This document shows, piece by piece, positions 18,072 to 27,356 of a stretch of 64,000 nt of DNA (its first letter is position 1; each line of letters starts with the position of its first letter). Position numbers and translations under genes: made by a program. The DNA is taken from assembly GCF_032102965.1 (NCBI RefSeq), contig NZ_CP134880.1:2666001-2730000 (forward strand), in the 5' to 3' direction. The stretch is from Demequina capsici. GTDB lineage: Bacteria > Actinomycetota > Actinomycetes > Actinomycetales > Demequinaceae. A model generated the notes under the pieces. It was given only the letters and a program-made list of their open reading frames with translations, did not search any database and was not told where the DNA came from.

Positions 18072-19667
18072 TCAGGCCGCGTCGGGCAGGGCGCTCGCGA
18101 CGTGAGGGATCAGCTCGGGTGCGGCCGTCGCTGCGGCGTCCGCGACGCCGGGCGCCACGAATTCCAGGTGCCACGACTCGGGCTTGGCCCCGCCGGAGCG
18201 AGCCCACGCGGGGTGGACCCAGCCGAAGTCGGCGCCGCGCGCGGTCATCCACGCGGCCGACGCGGGGTCGAAGTCGACCGCCATGCCCCACCCGTGGTTG
18301 GACGTGCCGGGAACGGCGGCGGTGGTCGGCTTGGCGGCGCGGGTCGCCACCTGGCTGGCGTACGAGCGGTAGGTGTCGGTGAAGGACAGGTGCTGGCCTG
18401 TCTCCGCCATGTACGCGGCGTCGGCGCGCTCGAGCGCCTGGGCGGCGTCGCACTGGAGCATCTGCCCCGGGGCGAACGAGATGGAGCACAGCTGCGACGC
18501 GGGTACCCGTCCGTTCGCATAGGTGACTCCGGTGGGCGCGCCGGTCCAGCCGTTCTGATGCGCGGCGACGGCGGCGCGGTACTGCTCGGTGAGCGCCGCC
18601 TGAGCCTCGGCCTGCGCGGCCTCGTAGTCGCGCATCGTCTGATCGTTCTGGGCGTCGATTCGGGTGTTCTCGGCGTCGACCCATGCGAGGTGGGAGGCAC
18701 GGACCGCGGCCATCGCCTCGTCCAGCGAGGTCGAGGCGGCGTCGATGGTGTCGGTGAGGGTCCTGACGGAGTCGACGTCGCCACGGTCGGCGGACGACAC
18801 GAGGGCGGCCTTCAGCACGTTGCGGGCTGTCGCGGCGTGTTCGAGCACGGCCGGATCGGTCACGTGGTCGCCGACGGCGGCGAGCGCGTCGAACGTCGAG
18901 GCGAGGTCGCCGTCGGCGGTGCCGATCTGCGTGTCGAGGCTGGTGAGGGCGGCCACGTGCGCGGCGACGGCGGTGGCTCCGCTGACCTCGTCTGCGACGC
19001 GCGTCACCTCGGCAGCGGCCGCGTCGAGCGCGTCCGCGGTGCGCTGCAGCTCCTCGGTGGCCGCGCGCACGGCGGTGAGGTCCCGCTCCTGGCGGTCGAG
19101 CACGGCCTGGACGTCGGGATCCTCGATCACCTGGGAGACGGAGTCCCCGGTGGCGGTGACGACGCCGGTGGAGGCGTCGATCGCCTCGATGCTCGCCACG
19201 TCGAGCGTCGGGACCTGGCGGTCGAGCTCGGAGACTGCGAGCGCGAGCCCCCCGGAGGGTACGTCCGCGACGCTCTGCGCCTGCGGCGCCGACGCGAGCA
19301 GGAAGCCTTCCGCGGCCGGCGCGAGGAACGTCGGCCGGGCCTCGCTGTCGCCGGGATCGAGGACGACGTTGTGAGCCGCTGCGGTGAACTCTGCGGCGCT
19401 GACGGTGCTGTCGAGCTGGTCCACGGCCGACGAGACGGCGCCCTCGGACAGGTGCGCCTCGGCGTCCCCGGCGACGGTGTTCGCCAGGTCGATCGACTCG
19501 ACCAGCCCTTCGCGCTTGGACTCGACGGCCTTCGCCGCCGCGCGGGCCTGGAGGAGTGCGGACTCGACGGTGGCGGCGTGGGCGCCGGCGACGCCGGCCC
19601 CCAGTCCGAGGCAGGCGACTGCCGAGGCGGCCGCGATCCGACGCAGAGGTGAGGAGAGGAAGGTCAT
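18072..19667 (-). CDS. Secreted VanY-type D,D-carboxypeptidase with coiled-coil N-terminal region
   Basis: A 531-residue protein with a signal peptide (RRIAAASAVACLGLGAGVAGA), a long helical, alanine-rich region with many charged heptads (about residues 30-350), then an M15B peptidase domain. The metal and catalytic motifs are present: SNHGWGMAVDFD (His and Asp ligands) and ESWHLEF (catalytic Glu/His). The enzyme should trim D-Ala from peptidoglycan stems outside the cell. The helical region may act as a spacer or interact with envelope proteins. The start at 19667 was chosen because the signal peptide begins there; upstream in-frame codons encode no plausible leader. Confidence 0.82.
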   Translation of the reverse strand: MTFLSSPLRRIAAASAVACLGLGAGVAGAHAATVESALLQARAAAKAVESKREGLVESIDLANTVAGDAEAHLSEGAVSSAVDQLDSTVSAAEFTAAAHNVVLDPGDSEARPTFLAPAAEGFLLASAPQAQSVADVPSGGLALAVSELDRQVPTLDVASIEAIDASTGVVTATGDSVSQVIEDPDVQAVLDRQERDLTAVRAATEELQRTADALDAAAAEVTRVADEVSGATAVAAHVAALTSLDTQIGTADGDLASTFDALAAVGDHVTDPAVLEHAATARNVLKAALVSSADRGDVDSVRTLTDTIDAASTSLDEAMAAVRASHLAWVDAENTRIDAQNDQTMRDYEAAQAEAQAALTEQYRAAVAAHQNGWTGAPTGVTYANGRVPASQLCSISFAPGQMLQCDAAQALERADAAYMAETGQHLSFTDTYRSYASQVATRAAKPTTAAVPGTSNHGWGMAVDFDPASAAWMTARGADFGWVHPAWARSGGAKPESWHLEFVAPGVADAAATAAPELIPHVASALPDAA

Positions 19668-19937
19668 GTGAAGGCGTGCGCGAGGGTCGGTCGGCGCTCC
19701 GCGGGAGGACGCACGGCGGCCTCTCCGTAGGTGACAGCGCCGCGCTCCGGGGGGAGAGGGGCACGTCCGGGAGCCCGGCGTGGCGCTGGTGGATGCGGTC
19801 GTGACGACCAGGCATCCGCACTGCGACTGCCCGATCAACGCCCTGATCGTGCTCCGCGTTCCCACATATGCGAACTCATGCGTCTGCCAGGGGTCGAGCC
19901 GCAGGGTGCTCACCGCGACCCACAGCTTCCCGCAGAA
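19668..19937. other. Intergenic region without recognised gene
   Basis: Divergent spacer between the VanY-type gene and the dnaK control region. It should contain the minus-strand promoter for the peptidase. I saw no convincing coding sequence, repeat or promoter in it; small open frames here have atypical composition and no ribosome site. Confidence 0.5.
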
Positions 19938-19958
19938 GTTGAGCAGACTTCGCTCAAC
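19938..19958. promoter_or_regulatory. HspR operator (HAIR element) 1
   Basis: GTTGAGC-N7-GCTCAAC is a perfect inverted repeat, extendable by one A-T pair on each side. It matches the HspR-associated inverted repeat consensus CTTGAGT-N7-ACTCAAG. It sits 15 bases upstream of the -35 box of the dnaK promoter. Confidence 0.88.
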
Positions 19959-19973
19959 TCTGACCGGGACGGC

Positions 19974-20002
19974 TTGACACGTCGCGAGCCTGTGGATAAC
20001 TT
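19974..20002 (+). promoter_or_regulatory. dnaK operon promoter
   Basis: TTGACA (19974-19979), a 17-base spacer and TAACTT (19997-20002) form a good vegetative-sigma promoter. Its -10 box runs into the second HAIR element, so bound HspR should block RNA polymerase at normal temperature. Confidence 0.85.
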
Positions 20003-20020
20003 GAGTGCAGGTCGCTCAAC
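20000..20020. promoter_or_regulatory. HspR operator (HAIR element) 2
   Basis: CTTGAGT-N7-GCTCAAC overlaps the end of the -10 box and the expected start point of the dnaK transcript. The left arm matches the consensus exactly and the right arm in its core. The hspR gene is the last gene of the operon it controls. Confidence 0.88.
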
Positions 20021-20073
20021 TATCGAGCGAGCAGTCACACGTCGCGGCACCCGGCCGCAGATGGAGGAACACC

Positions 20074-21948
20074 ATGTCCCGTGCAGTGGGAATCGACCTG
20101 GGCACCACGAACTCGTGCGTCGCCGTCCTCGAAGGCGGCGAGCCCACCGTCATCGCGAACGCCGAGGGCGCCCGCACCACCCCGTCGGTGGTCGCGTTCT
20201 CCAAGACCGGCGAGGTCCTGGTCGGCGCGATCGCGAAGCGTCAGGCGGTCACCAACGTCGACCGCACGATCTCCTCGGTGAAGCGCCACATGGGCACCGA
20301 CTGGTCCACGAGCATCGACGACAAGAAGTACACGCCGCAGGAGATCTCCGCGCGTATCCTCGGCAAGCTCAAGCGCGACGCCGAGGAGTACCTGGGCGAG
20401 AAGGTGACCGACGCCGTCATCACCGTCCCCGCCTACTTCAACGACGCCGAGCGTCAGGCCACCAAGGACGCCGGCGAGATCGCCGGCCTCAACGTGCTGC
20501 GCATCGTCAACGAGCCCACCGCCGCGGCGCTCGCCTACGGCCTGGACAAGGGCAAGGAGGACGAGCTCATCCTGGTCTTCGACCTCGGCGGCGGCACCTT
20601 CGACGTCTCCCTGCTCGAGGTGGGCAAGGACGAGGACGCGTTCTCCACCATCCAGGTCAAGGCCACCGCGGGCGACAACCGCCTGGGCGGCGACGACTGG
20701 GACCAGCGCGTCGTGGACCACCTCGTCAAGGAGGTCAAGAACAACGAGGGCATCGACCTCGCCAAGGACAAGGCGGCCCTGCAGCGTCTCCGTGAGGCCG
20801 CCGAGCAGGCCAAGAAGGAGCTGTCGCAGGCGCAGTCCACGCAGATCTCCCTCCAGTACCTGTCGATCGGCGAGAACGGCCCCGTCCACCTGGACACCCG
20901 CCTCACCCGCGCGCAGTTCGAGCAGATGACCCAGGACCTCCTCGAGCGCACCAAGGCGCCGTTCCACCAGGTCATCAAGGACGCCGGCATCAAGCTGTCC
21001 GACATCGACCACGTGGTGCTCGTCGGCGGCTCGACCCGCATGCCTGCCGTCACCGAGGTCGTCAAGGAGCTGACCGGCGGTCAGGAGCCCAACAAGGGCG
21101 TCAACCCTGACGAGGTCGTCGCCGTGGGCGCGGCCCTCCAGGCCGGCGTCATCAAGGGCGAGCGCAAGGACGTCCTCCTCATCGACGTCACGCCGCTGAG
21201 CCTGGGCATCGAGACCAAGGGCGGCGTCATGACCACCCTGATCGAGCGCAACACCGCGATCCCCACCAAGTCCTCCGAGGTCTTCTCGACCGCCGAGGAC
21301 AACCAGCCGTCCGTGCTGGTGCAGGTCTACCAGGGTGAGCGTCAGTTCGCCCGCGACAACAAGCTGCTCGGCACCTTCGAGCTGTCCGGCATCGCCCCGG
21401 CCCCCCGCGGCATGCCGCAGATCGAGGTGACCTTCGACATCGACGCGAACGGCATCGTCCACGTGTCCGCCAAGGACCGCGGCACCGGCAAGGAGCAGTC
21501 GATCACGGTGACCGGCGGCTCGGCGCTGTCCAAGGACGACATCGAGCGCATGGTCAAGGACGCCGAGGAGCACGCGGAGGAGGACAAGAAGCGCCGCGAG
21601 GACGCCGAGACCCGCAACAACGCCGAGACCTTCGCGTACTCGACCGAGAAGATCCTGTCCGACAACGAGGACAAGGTCCCGGCCGAGATCGCCGACGACG
21701 TCAAGGCTGCGATCGCGGAGGTCAAGACCGCGCTCGAGGGCGACGACACCGAGGCAGTGAAGACCGCCCACGAGGCGCTCGTCACGAAGGCCCAGAAGAT
21801 CGGCGAGGCCATCTACGCCGCCGACCAGTCCGCCGGCGTGGACGTCGACGCAGACTCGGCCGCGCAGACCGCTTCCGGCCAGCCGGGCGCCTCCGACGAC
21901 GACGTGGTCGACGCCGAGATCGTCGACGACGAGGACGACAAGAAGTAA
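20074..21948 (+). CDS. dnaK: Hsp70 chaperone DnaK
   Basis: A 624-residue ATP-dependent chaperone that folds and protects cytosolic proteins. The N-terminal ATPase domain begins [17 protein letters not shown] and includes '[16 protein letters not shown]' and '[11 protein letters not shown]'. The substrate domain follows ([14 protein letters not shown]), and the C-terminus ends in an acidic tail ([14 protein letters not shown]), as in actinobacterial DnaK. The start at 20074 is set by GGAGG 6 bases upstream and by family alignment; an upstream in-frame extension is not coding. It heads the dnaK-grpE-dnaJ-hspR operon and is expected to assist HspR as co-repressor. Confidence 0.97.
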   Translation: MSRAVGIDLGTTNSCVAVLEGGEPTVIANAEGARTTPSVVAFSKTGEVLVGAIAKRQAVTNVDRTISSVKRHMGTDWSTSIDDKKYTPQEISARILGKLKRDAEEYLGEKVTDAVITVPAYFNDAERQATKDAGEIAGLNVLRIVNEPTAAALAYGLDKGKEDELILVFDLGGGTFDVSLLEVGKDEDAFSTIQVKATAGDNRLGGDDWDQRVVDHLVKEVKNNEGIDLAKDKAALQRLREAAEQAKKELSQAQSTQISLQYLSIGENGPVHLDTRLTRAQFEQMTQDLLERTKAPFHQVIKDAGIKLSDIDHVVLVGGSTRMPAVTEVVKELTGGQEPNKGVNPDEVVAVGAALQAGVIKGERKDVLLIDVTPLSLGIETKGGVMTTLIERNTAIPTKSSEVFSTAEDNQPSVLVQVYQGERQFARDNKLLGTFELSGIAPAPRGMPQIEVTFDIDANGIVHVSAKDRGTGKEQSITVTGGSALSKDDIERMVKDAEEHAEEDKKRREDAETRNNAETFAYSTEKILSDNEDKVPAEIADDVKAAIAEVKTALEGDDTEAVKTAHEALVTKAQKIGEAIYAADQSAGVDVDADSAAQTASGQPGASDDDVVDAEIVDDEDDKK

Positions 21949-22027
21949 CGCGCCACGGCGGGCGCCCGGCACTCCGGCTGCGGCGCCCGCCGTCCGTGCT
22001 TCCCCCACCCGTCCCAAGGAGAACCCC

Positions 22028-22627
22028 ATGACCGACCAGAACCCCACCCCCGAGCCGGAGGATCCGCTGGCAGCCGCCGAGCGCATCCTCAAGGACGCCG
22101 CGTCCGACATCCCCGAAGGCACGTTCCTCGACGAGGACGCCGACGGCAGGGACGACCTGCGCACCGACGAGGCGGGCGCGGACGATGCGCTCGACGCCGC
22201 CGAGCGCAAGGCCGCCGAGCACCTCGCCGATCTTCAGCGGCTGCAGGCCGAGTACGTCAACTACCGCAAGCGCGTGGACCGCGACCGCGAGCTCATCACC
22301 TCGAACGCGACCGCCAAGGCCGTCGAGGCGCTGATCCCCGTGCTCGACGACATCGCCGCCGCGCGCGAGCACGGCGACCTGGCCGACGGTCCGTTCGCCT
22401 CGATCGCGGACAAGCTCGAGACCGCGCTCGGCCGCCTGGGCTGGTCCAGCTTCGGCGCCGTCGGCGAGGTCTTCGACCCGGTCCACCACGAGGCGCTGCT
22501 GTCGCAGCCGAGCACCGACGTCACCGAGCCGACCATCCTCACGGTCGCGCAGCCCGGCCACCGCATCGGCGACCGCGTCGTGCGGCCCGCGCGGGTGATC
22601 GTGGCGCAGCCCGAGGACCAGGCGTAA
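22028..22627 (+). CDS. grpE: Nucleotide exchange factor GrpE
   Basis: A 199-residue GrpE that releases ADP from DnaK. It has an acidic variable N-terminus, a long helix ('AEHLADLQRLQAEYVNYRKR' region) and a C-terminal beta domain (GEVFDPVHHEALLSQPS, then TILTVAQPGHRIGDRVVRPARV). AAGGAG lies 7 bases before the ATG. It is 79 bases after dnaK and 31 bases before dnaJ. Confidence 0.95.
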   Translation: MTDQNPTPEPEDPLAAAERILKDAASDIPEGTFLDEDADGRDDLRTDEAGADDALDAAERKAAEHLADLQRLQAEYVNYRKRVDRDRELITSNATAKAVEALIPVLDDIAAAREHGDLADGPFASIADKLETALGRLGWSSFGAVGEVFDPVHHEALLSQPSTDVTEPTILTVAQPGHRIGDRVVRPARVIVAQPEDQA

Positions 22628-22658
22628 CGTCCATTCATCTCAAGGAAGGAGGCGAGGC

Positions 22659-23597
22659 ATGACGAGCCAGGACTGGTTCAGCAAGGACTTCTACAAGGTG
22701 CTCGGCGTGTCCAAGGACGCCTCCGCCGACGAGATCAAGAAGGCATACCGCAAGCTCGCCAAGGAGCTGCACCCCGACCGCAATCCCGGCGACGCCGCCT
22801 CCGAGCATCGCTTCAAGGAGGTCGGCGAGGCCTACGCGGTCCTGTCGGATGCCGAGCAGCGCGGGCAGTACGACCAGGTCCGCGCCATGGGCGGAGGTGC
22901 CCGCTTCACGGCCGGGGGCCCGGGCGGCGGCGGCTACGAGGACATGTTCTCCGGCATGTTCAACGGCGGCCAGGCCGGAGGCCAGTACCGCGCTCAGGGC
23001 TTCGAGGACATCCTGGGCAACCTCTTCGGGGGCGGGCGGCGCGGACCCCAGAAGGGCAACGACGTCGCCGCGGCCACGGAGGTCACGTTCCGCCAGGCCG
23101 CCGAGGGCGCCACCGTGCAGCTGCGGATGGACACGGGATCGTTCTCCACGCGGCTCCCCGTCGGCGTCCAGGACGGCCAGAAGATCCGCCTGCGCGGCAA
23201 GGGCCGCCCCGGCGCGAACGGCGGACCGGCGGGCGACCTGCTCCTGACCGTCCACGTGGCCAGGCACCCCGTGTTCAGCATGGACGGACGCAACCTCAAG
23301 GTCCGCGTGCCGGTCTCGTACGACGAGGCGGTGCTAGGCGCGGCCGTCGACGTCCCCACGCTGGACGGCCAGCGCGTCAAGGTGAAGGTGCCCGCCGGCA
23401 CGTCCTCCGGGACCGTGCTGCGCGTCAAGGGCCGCGGCCTGCAGACCAAGGACGGCGTGGGCGATCTGCTCGCGACGATCGAGATCACCGTGCCGTCCAA
23501 GCTGTCCAAGGCCGCCAAGGAGGTCCTCCAGGCCTTCGCGATCGAGACGGCCGCCGAGGATCCTCGCAAGGACCTCTACAAGGACGCCGCACGCTGA
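22659..23597 (+). CDS. dnaJ: DnaJ-type co-chaperone lacking the zinc-finger domain
   Basis: A 312-residue J-protein. The J domain spans about residues 9-75 with the HPD triad (ELHPDRNPG). A Gly/Phe-rich linker follows, then directly the C-terminal substrate-binding domains (RLPVGVQDGQKIRLRGKGRPG). The four CxxCxGxG zinc-binding repeats of type I DnaJ are absent. This makes it a type II (CbpA-like) protein, although it occupies the dnaJ position in the dnaK operon. A second, zinc-finger DnaJ is probably encoded elsewhere. AAGGAAGGAGG precedes the start. Confidence 0.92.
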   Translation: MTSQDWFSKDFYKVLGVSKDASADEIKKAYRKLAKELHPDRNPGDAASEHRFKEVGEAYAVLSDAEQRGQYDQVRAMGGGARFTAGGPGGGGYEDMFSGMFNGGQAGGQYRAQGFEDILGNLFGGGRRGPQKGNDVAAATEVTFRQAAEGATVQLRMDTGSFSTRLPVGVQDGQKIRLRGKGRPGANGGPAGDLLLTVHVARHPVFSMDGRNLKVRVPVSYDEAVLGAAVDVPTLDGQRVKVKVPAGTSSGTVLRVKGRGLQTKDGVGDLLATIEITVPSKLSKAAKEVLQAFAIETAAEDPRKDLYKDAAR

Positions 23598-23614
23598 CCT
23601 GAGGGAGGGCCACC

Positions 23615-24025
23615 ATGGAGCAACCGGACGTCGATGAGCCGGTCTTCCTGATCTCCGCCGCCGCGGAGCTGGCAGGCATGCATCCGCAGACCCTCCGTCA
23701 GTACGACCGCCTGGGCCTGGTGATCCCCCAGCGCCGCCCGGGTGGCGGCCGCCGCTACTCCCTGCGGGACGTGGCGACGCTGCGAGAGATCCAGCGGATG
23801 AGCCAGGACGAGGGGATCAACCTCGCGGGGATCAAGCGCATCCTCCACCTGGCCCACGAGGTTCAGCGCCTCGAGCGGGAGGTCGAACGACTGCGTCCGC
23901 GCGCGGACGTCGGCTCCCGCATCTTCACCACGGGCCCCAGCGGCAACGTCGTCATCGTCGAGCGCGGCAAGCGCGCGCGTCGCGACGAGGGCCGGTCGCT
24001 GGTGGTGTGGCGCAGGGACCGCTGA
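23615..24025 (+). CDS. hspR: Heat-shock repressor HspR (MerR family)
   Basis: A 136-residue MerR-type DNA-binding protein: LISAAAELAGMHPQTLRQYDR is the helix-turn-helix, then 'RRPGGGRRYSLRDVATLREI' wing and a coiled-coil dimer helix. The short basic C-terminal tail is typical of HspR. It binds the HAIR repeats at 19938-19958 and 20000-20020 and so represses its own operon, with DnaK as co-repressor in known actinobacteria. It lies 17 bases downstream of dnaJ. Confidence 0.94.
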   Translation: MEQPDVDEPVFLISAAAELAGMHPQTLRQYDRLGLVIPQRRPGGGRRYSLRDVATLREIQRMSQDEGINLAGIKRILHLAHEVQRLEREVERLRPRADVGSRIFTTGPSGNVVIVERGKRARRDEGRSLVVWRRDR

Positions 24026-24029
24026 ACCC

Positions 24030-26372
24030 CTACGGGACGACGGGCAGGCCACCTTCCCAGGCGGCGAGCACCTCGCCCGCCTGAGCGTCGACGAGCCCGC
24101 GATGCTCGACGAACCACGCCTCGAGCTCAGGAGCGGGCAATGGTCTGGTCCAGTGGTAGCCCTGCGCGGCGTCGCACCCCAGGTCGGTGAGCGCGTCAGC
24201 GACGCGAGCCTCCTCGATGCCCTCCGCGACCGCCCGCAGCCCGAGCGCATGGACCAGGTCGATCGTGGAGCGGACGATCGAGGCTGATCGCTCGTCAAGC
24301 AGCAGCGGCACCACGAACGAACGGTCGATCTTCACCTCGTCCACGTCCAGCTCCCGGAGCCGCACCAGCGAGGAGTAGCCGGTGCCGTAGTCGTCGATCG
24401 CGGCACGTACGCCGAGGTCATGGAGTGCGGTCAGCACCTCCTGCGCTCCGTCCGGATCGGTGAGCAGCGCCTGCTCGGTGATCTCCACCTGGAGCGCCGA
24501 TCCCGGCAGGCCATGCTCGGCGAGCAGCCTGCTCATGCGTCGCGGGAGCCGGTCGTCGGAGATCGCGGACGCGGGGATGTTCACTGCGATGGGAAGGTCG
24601 ATGCCCTGCGCGCGCCACCGCGCGGCCTGCGCGGCGGCGACCTCGAGCACAGCGTCCGTGAGATCGCCCATGAGCCCTGCGCGTTCCGCCAACGGCAGAA
24701 GATCCTGCGGGAGGACCATGGCGCCGCCGGGACGTTCCCACCGCACGAGCGCCTCCACGCCCTCGACAGCGCCGCTGGCAAGGGCGATCTTCGGCTGGAA
24801 GTGCAACGTGAGCTCGCCCGCGGCGATCCCCGCGCGCAGCTCGGCGACCCGCTGCAGGAGGTCCTCCCCTGCCATGTCGATGGACGGATCGAAGACCGCC
24901 GACCCCAGGCCCTCGGCCTTCGCCCGGTACATCGCGATGTCCGCACGTCGCAGCAGGACGGACAGGTCGTCGCCGTCAGCCGGCGAGAGCGCGATGCCCA
25001 CGCTGATGCCGAGCGTCACCTCGGTGCCCTCCACGTCAAACGGCCTCACGAGCGCGAACCGGATCTTGAATGCGGCATGAGACGCCTCGGCGGCGCCCGC
25101 GCGAGCCAGGATCACCGCGAACTCGTCACCGCCAAGCCGGCCGACGAGGGCGTCCGTCGGATGGATCGCCGCCCTCAGACGCTGGCCGACTGCACGCAGC
25201 ACCTCGTCACCCGCCTCGTGTCCCAGGCTGTCGTTGACCTCCTTGAACCCGTCGAGATCCGCGTGCAGCAGCGCGACATGAGGGCCTGTCGACTCGTCGG
25301 ACAGCACTCGCGCCGCCTCGACCGCGAAGCCTCGTCGGTTCAGCAGCCCCGTCAGGTCGTCCGTCCTGGCGTCCTGCCACGCGTCCATCATCTGCAGGGT
25401 CTGGCGCACCGTCGCGTTCAGCCGGCTGAGCACGCCCCCCATCGCGGCGAGCGCCATCACGATGGTGAGCGTCGGGATCGTGGACACCGTTCCGATCGTG
25501 AGCGTGGCGGTCGCCGCGACGAGCGTCGCTGCGGGCACCACGAGCAGTCCCCGTGAGGTCGGCGCCGCCGCGCTCCCTACCGGGGCTCGCAGCCACGCGC
25601 TGGTGGCCAGCAGGATGCTGGCCAGCGGCCACAGCGAGTCCATCCACGTGCCCTCGACGTAGGCGTCTGCGGCGAGCAGGTTCCAGTACAGGAGGTCTGC
25701 CACCCCCGACATGACCATGGCCACGGCGATGAGGACGAGCGCCTCGGAGCGACGCAGGCCCAGGATGACCACGCCGACGAGGGCGATCAGCATCACGATC
25801 GTGTCGCCGAGCGGATATGCGGCACCCACGACGGCGGCGAGGCGCCCGCCGGACAGGGTGCCGGTGAGAGGCGCCAGCGCGACCGCGCCCACCAACCCGC
25901 CGACGGCGATGGCGAGCGTGCCTGCGTCGACCCACACCACGCGCGGGATGCTGCGGGACCGCTGGCGGACATAGGACACGACTGCGGCGGTCGCCAGCGG
26001 GTAGTACGCGAGGTACCACGGGTCGGCGATCGACGGGAACGCTTCAGCGTCGTGCCCGGCCACCACCGCGGCGTAGAGCACGTCACCGACGGCGGAGACA
26101 GCCATCGCCGCGCCCAGGAGGAGCCACGTGGCCCGGTCCCCCCGCGCGACCACGCCCTTCGTGAACGTGAGCGCGGCCGCACCGAGCACGAGGCTCAGGT
26201 AGAGGCCCGTGTCCCGGGCAGGGAAGTCGCCAGGACCCGCGATGTCGAGCCATCCCAGCTCCACGAGCCAGCCGGCCCACAGCACAATCAGTGCCACGAC
26301 GACAGTGCTGGGGATGCGCCCGGGGTCGCGCACGCGCGCCTCACCGCGAGGCGAGGCGGGGCGTGTCGTCAT
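24030..26372 (-). CDS. Membrane GGDEF-EAL protein (c-di-GMP synthesis/degradation)
   Basis: A 780-residue protein. Residues 20-315 hold about nine or ten hydrophobic segments of a membrane sensor. A GGDEF domain follows with an intact VGRLGGDEFAV site (about residue 414), then an EAL domain with EALVRW (about 540), IDDYGTGYSSL and EVKIDRSFV. Both active sites look complete, so it could make or degrade cyclic di-GMP; the balance cannot be read from sequence. It is convergent with hspR (4 bases apart) and lies downstream of a smaller GGDEF-like gene. AGGAGA precedes the ATG. Confidence 0.9.
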   Translation of the reverse strand: MTTRPASPRGEARVRDPGRIPSTVVVALIVLWAGWLVELGWLDIAGPGDFPARDTGLYLSLVLGAAALTFTKGVVARGDRATWLLLGAAMAVSAVGDVLYAAVVAGHDAEAFPSIADPWYLAYYPLATAAVVSYVRQRSRSIPRVVWVDAGTLAIAVGGLVGAVALAPLTGTLSGGRLAAVVGAAYPLGDTIVMLIALVGVVILGLRRSEALVLIAVAMVMSGVADLLYWNLLAADAYVEGTWMDSLWPLASILLATSAWLRAPVGSAAAPTSRGLLVVPAATLVAATATLTIGTVSTIPTLTIVMALAAMGGVLSRLNATVRQTLQMMDAWQDARTDDLTGLLNRRGFAVEAARVLSDESTGPHVALLHADLDGFKEVNDSLGHEAGDEVLRAVGQRLRAAIHPTDALVGRLGGDEFAVILARAGAAEASHAAFKIRFALVRPFDVEGTEVTLGISVGIALSPADGDDLSVLLRRADIAMYRAKAEGLGSAVFDPSIDMAGEDLLQRVAELRAGIAAGELTLHFQPKIALASGAVEGVEALVRWERPGGAMVLPQDLLPLAERAGLMGDLTDAVLEVAAAQAARWRAQGIDLPIAVNIPASAISDDRLPRRMSRLLAEHGLPGSALQVEITEQALLTDPDGAQEVLTALHDLGVRAAIDDYGTGYSSLVRLRELDVDEVKIDRSFVVPLLLDERSASIVRSTIDLVHALGLRAVAEGIEEARVADALTDLGCDAAQGYHWTRPLPAPELEAWFVEHRGLVDAQAGEVLAAWEGGLPVVP

Positions 26373-26525
26373 GCCTCTCCTATCGACATGCGAGGGCCGG
26401 CGTCAACCATTGCCGTGTGCGACGGTGCTCACAGTGCGCGGTCGGCTCGACGGTCGGTACGTGCGCGTCCGGGCGAGGGTGGGCCCCACCCGGCGTGGCG
26501 CGGGCCGTACGGGCTGGGAAGACGA

Positions 26526-26564
26526 TTGCGGCGCGTGACGCCCTCAGCTCGTCACGCGCCGCAA
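26526..26564 (-). terminator. Terminator after the GGDEF-like gene
   Basis: A perfect 15-bp stem (TTGCGGCGCGTGACG at 26526-26540 with 26550-26564) and 9-nt loop lie 21 bases past the stop codon at 26586. On the minus strand it is followed by TCGTCTTCCC, a weak pyrimidine tail. The remainder of the 26373-26585 gap should hold the promoter of the GGDEF-EAL gene. Confidence 0.72.
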
Positions 26565-26585
26565 ACCTGTGTGCGGTCTCCCTAC

Positions 26586-27356
26586 CTATCGCTGCAGGGA
26601 CTCCAGGAGCTCCTGCGCGTACCGGTGGGTACCGGGAAGCGACTCGATCCACACGCGCGGGGGCTGGCGGACCAGGTTCGCGACGCGCATGGCCACGGCC
26701 TTCGCGCCGATGTGGTCGCGCAGCTCGGCGATGCCGATGCCCAGCCCGGCGCCGCGCTCCACGAGAACCGCGTAGAGGCCGTCACCCATGCGTGCCATCG
26801 GGTGACCGGCGCCGTACGCGCCGGTGAGCGCCTGGCCGACGGCCGCGTTGCGGGCCATCCGCTGCCACGGGTCGTTGTCGTCGACGGAGACGTCGACCAT
26901 CACGAGAGCGTGGGTGTCGATCACCTTGAGACCGGTGCGCTCGGCCGCGCCGTAGACCTCTGCGAGGCGCTGGATCATGTACTCGGTGGTGCCGAGCCCG
27001 GACTCCGGGTCGTGCATCTGGGTGGCGACGTGTGCCGTCGCATCACCCTCGGTCCAACCCTCGCAGAGGGCGCGGATGGAGCGGATCGGTGCCGACTCGT
27101 AGCCAGCAGCGCGGAAGAGGACCGCCATGTCGTCGATCGCCTCGGTGATGCCGACGCCGGCAGCAGCGCGAGCCTGACCGAGACGGTACGCCGAAGGCGC
27201 GGTGTCGAGACGCGCCTCGAGCGCCTCGACCAGGGCCTCGGCGGCTGGCGTGTACCAGTCGCCGGGGCGCAGCCACACCGTGTTCACCGAGGCCGACTCC
27301 CACTGGCGCAGGAGCGAGCGGCCGGTGACGCTCGGGATGTTCACATCGCTGCTCAT
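26586..27356 (-). CDS. Protein with degenerate GGDEF-like domain, function unknown
   Basis: A 256-residue soluble protein that I cannot assign to a characterised family. The C-terminal half reads like a GGDEF fold: HALVMVDVSVDDNDPWQRM corresponds to the first strand and helix of diguanylate cyclases, and ARMGDGLYAVLV occupies the place of the GRLGGDEFAVLL signature. The catalytic acidic residues are lost, so it is probably not an active cyclase but could bind nucleotide or partner proteins. The N-terminal half is alpha-helical. It is divergent from the sigma-fusion gene (200-base gap), next to a full GGDEF-EAL gene. Confidence 0.6.
   Translation of the reverse strand: MSSDVNIPSVTGRSLLRQWESASVNTVWLRPGDWYTPAAEALVEALEARLDTAPSAYRLGQARAAAGVGITEAIDDMAVLFRAAGYESAPIRSIRALCEGWTEGDATAHVATQMHDPESGLGTTEYMIQRLAEVYGAAERTGLKVIDTHALVMVDVSVDDNDPWQRMARNAAVGQALTGAYGAGHPMARMGDGLYAVLVERGAGLGIGIAELRDHIGAKAVAMRVANLVRQPPRVWIESLPGTHRYAQELLESLQR

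Noticed and set aside
19938..20073. CIRCE/HrcA operator before dnaK
   Set aside because: The repeats have HAIR (TTGAG-N-CTCAA) sequence, not the TTAGCACTC-N9-GAGTGCTAA of CIRCE.
20035..22209. A 724-codon open frame antisense to dnaK and grpE
   Set aside because: It exactly mirrors the strongly conserved dnaK frame in GC-rich DNA; antisense dnaK frames are a known artefact and the translation has no family resemblance.
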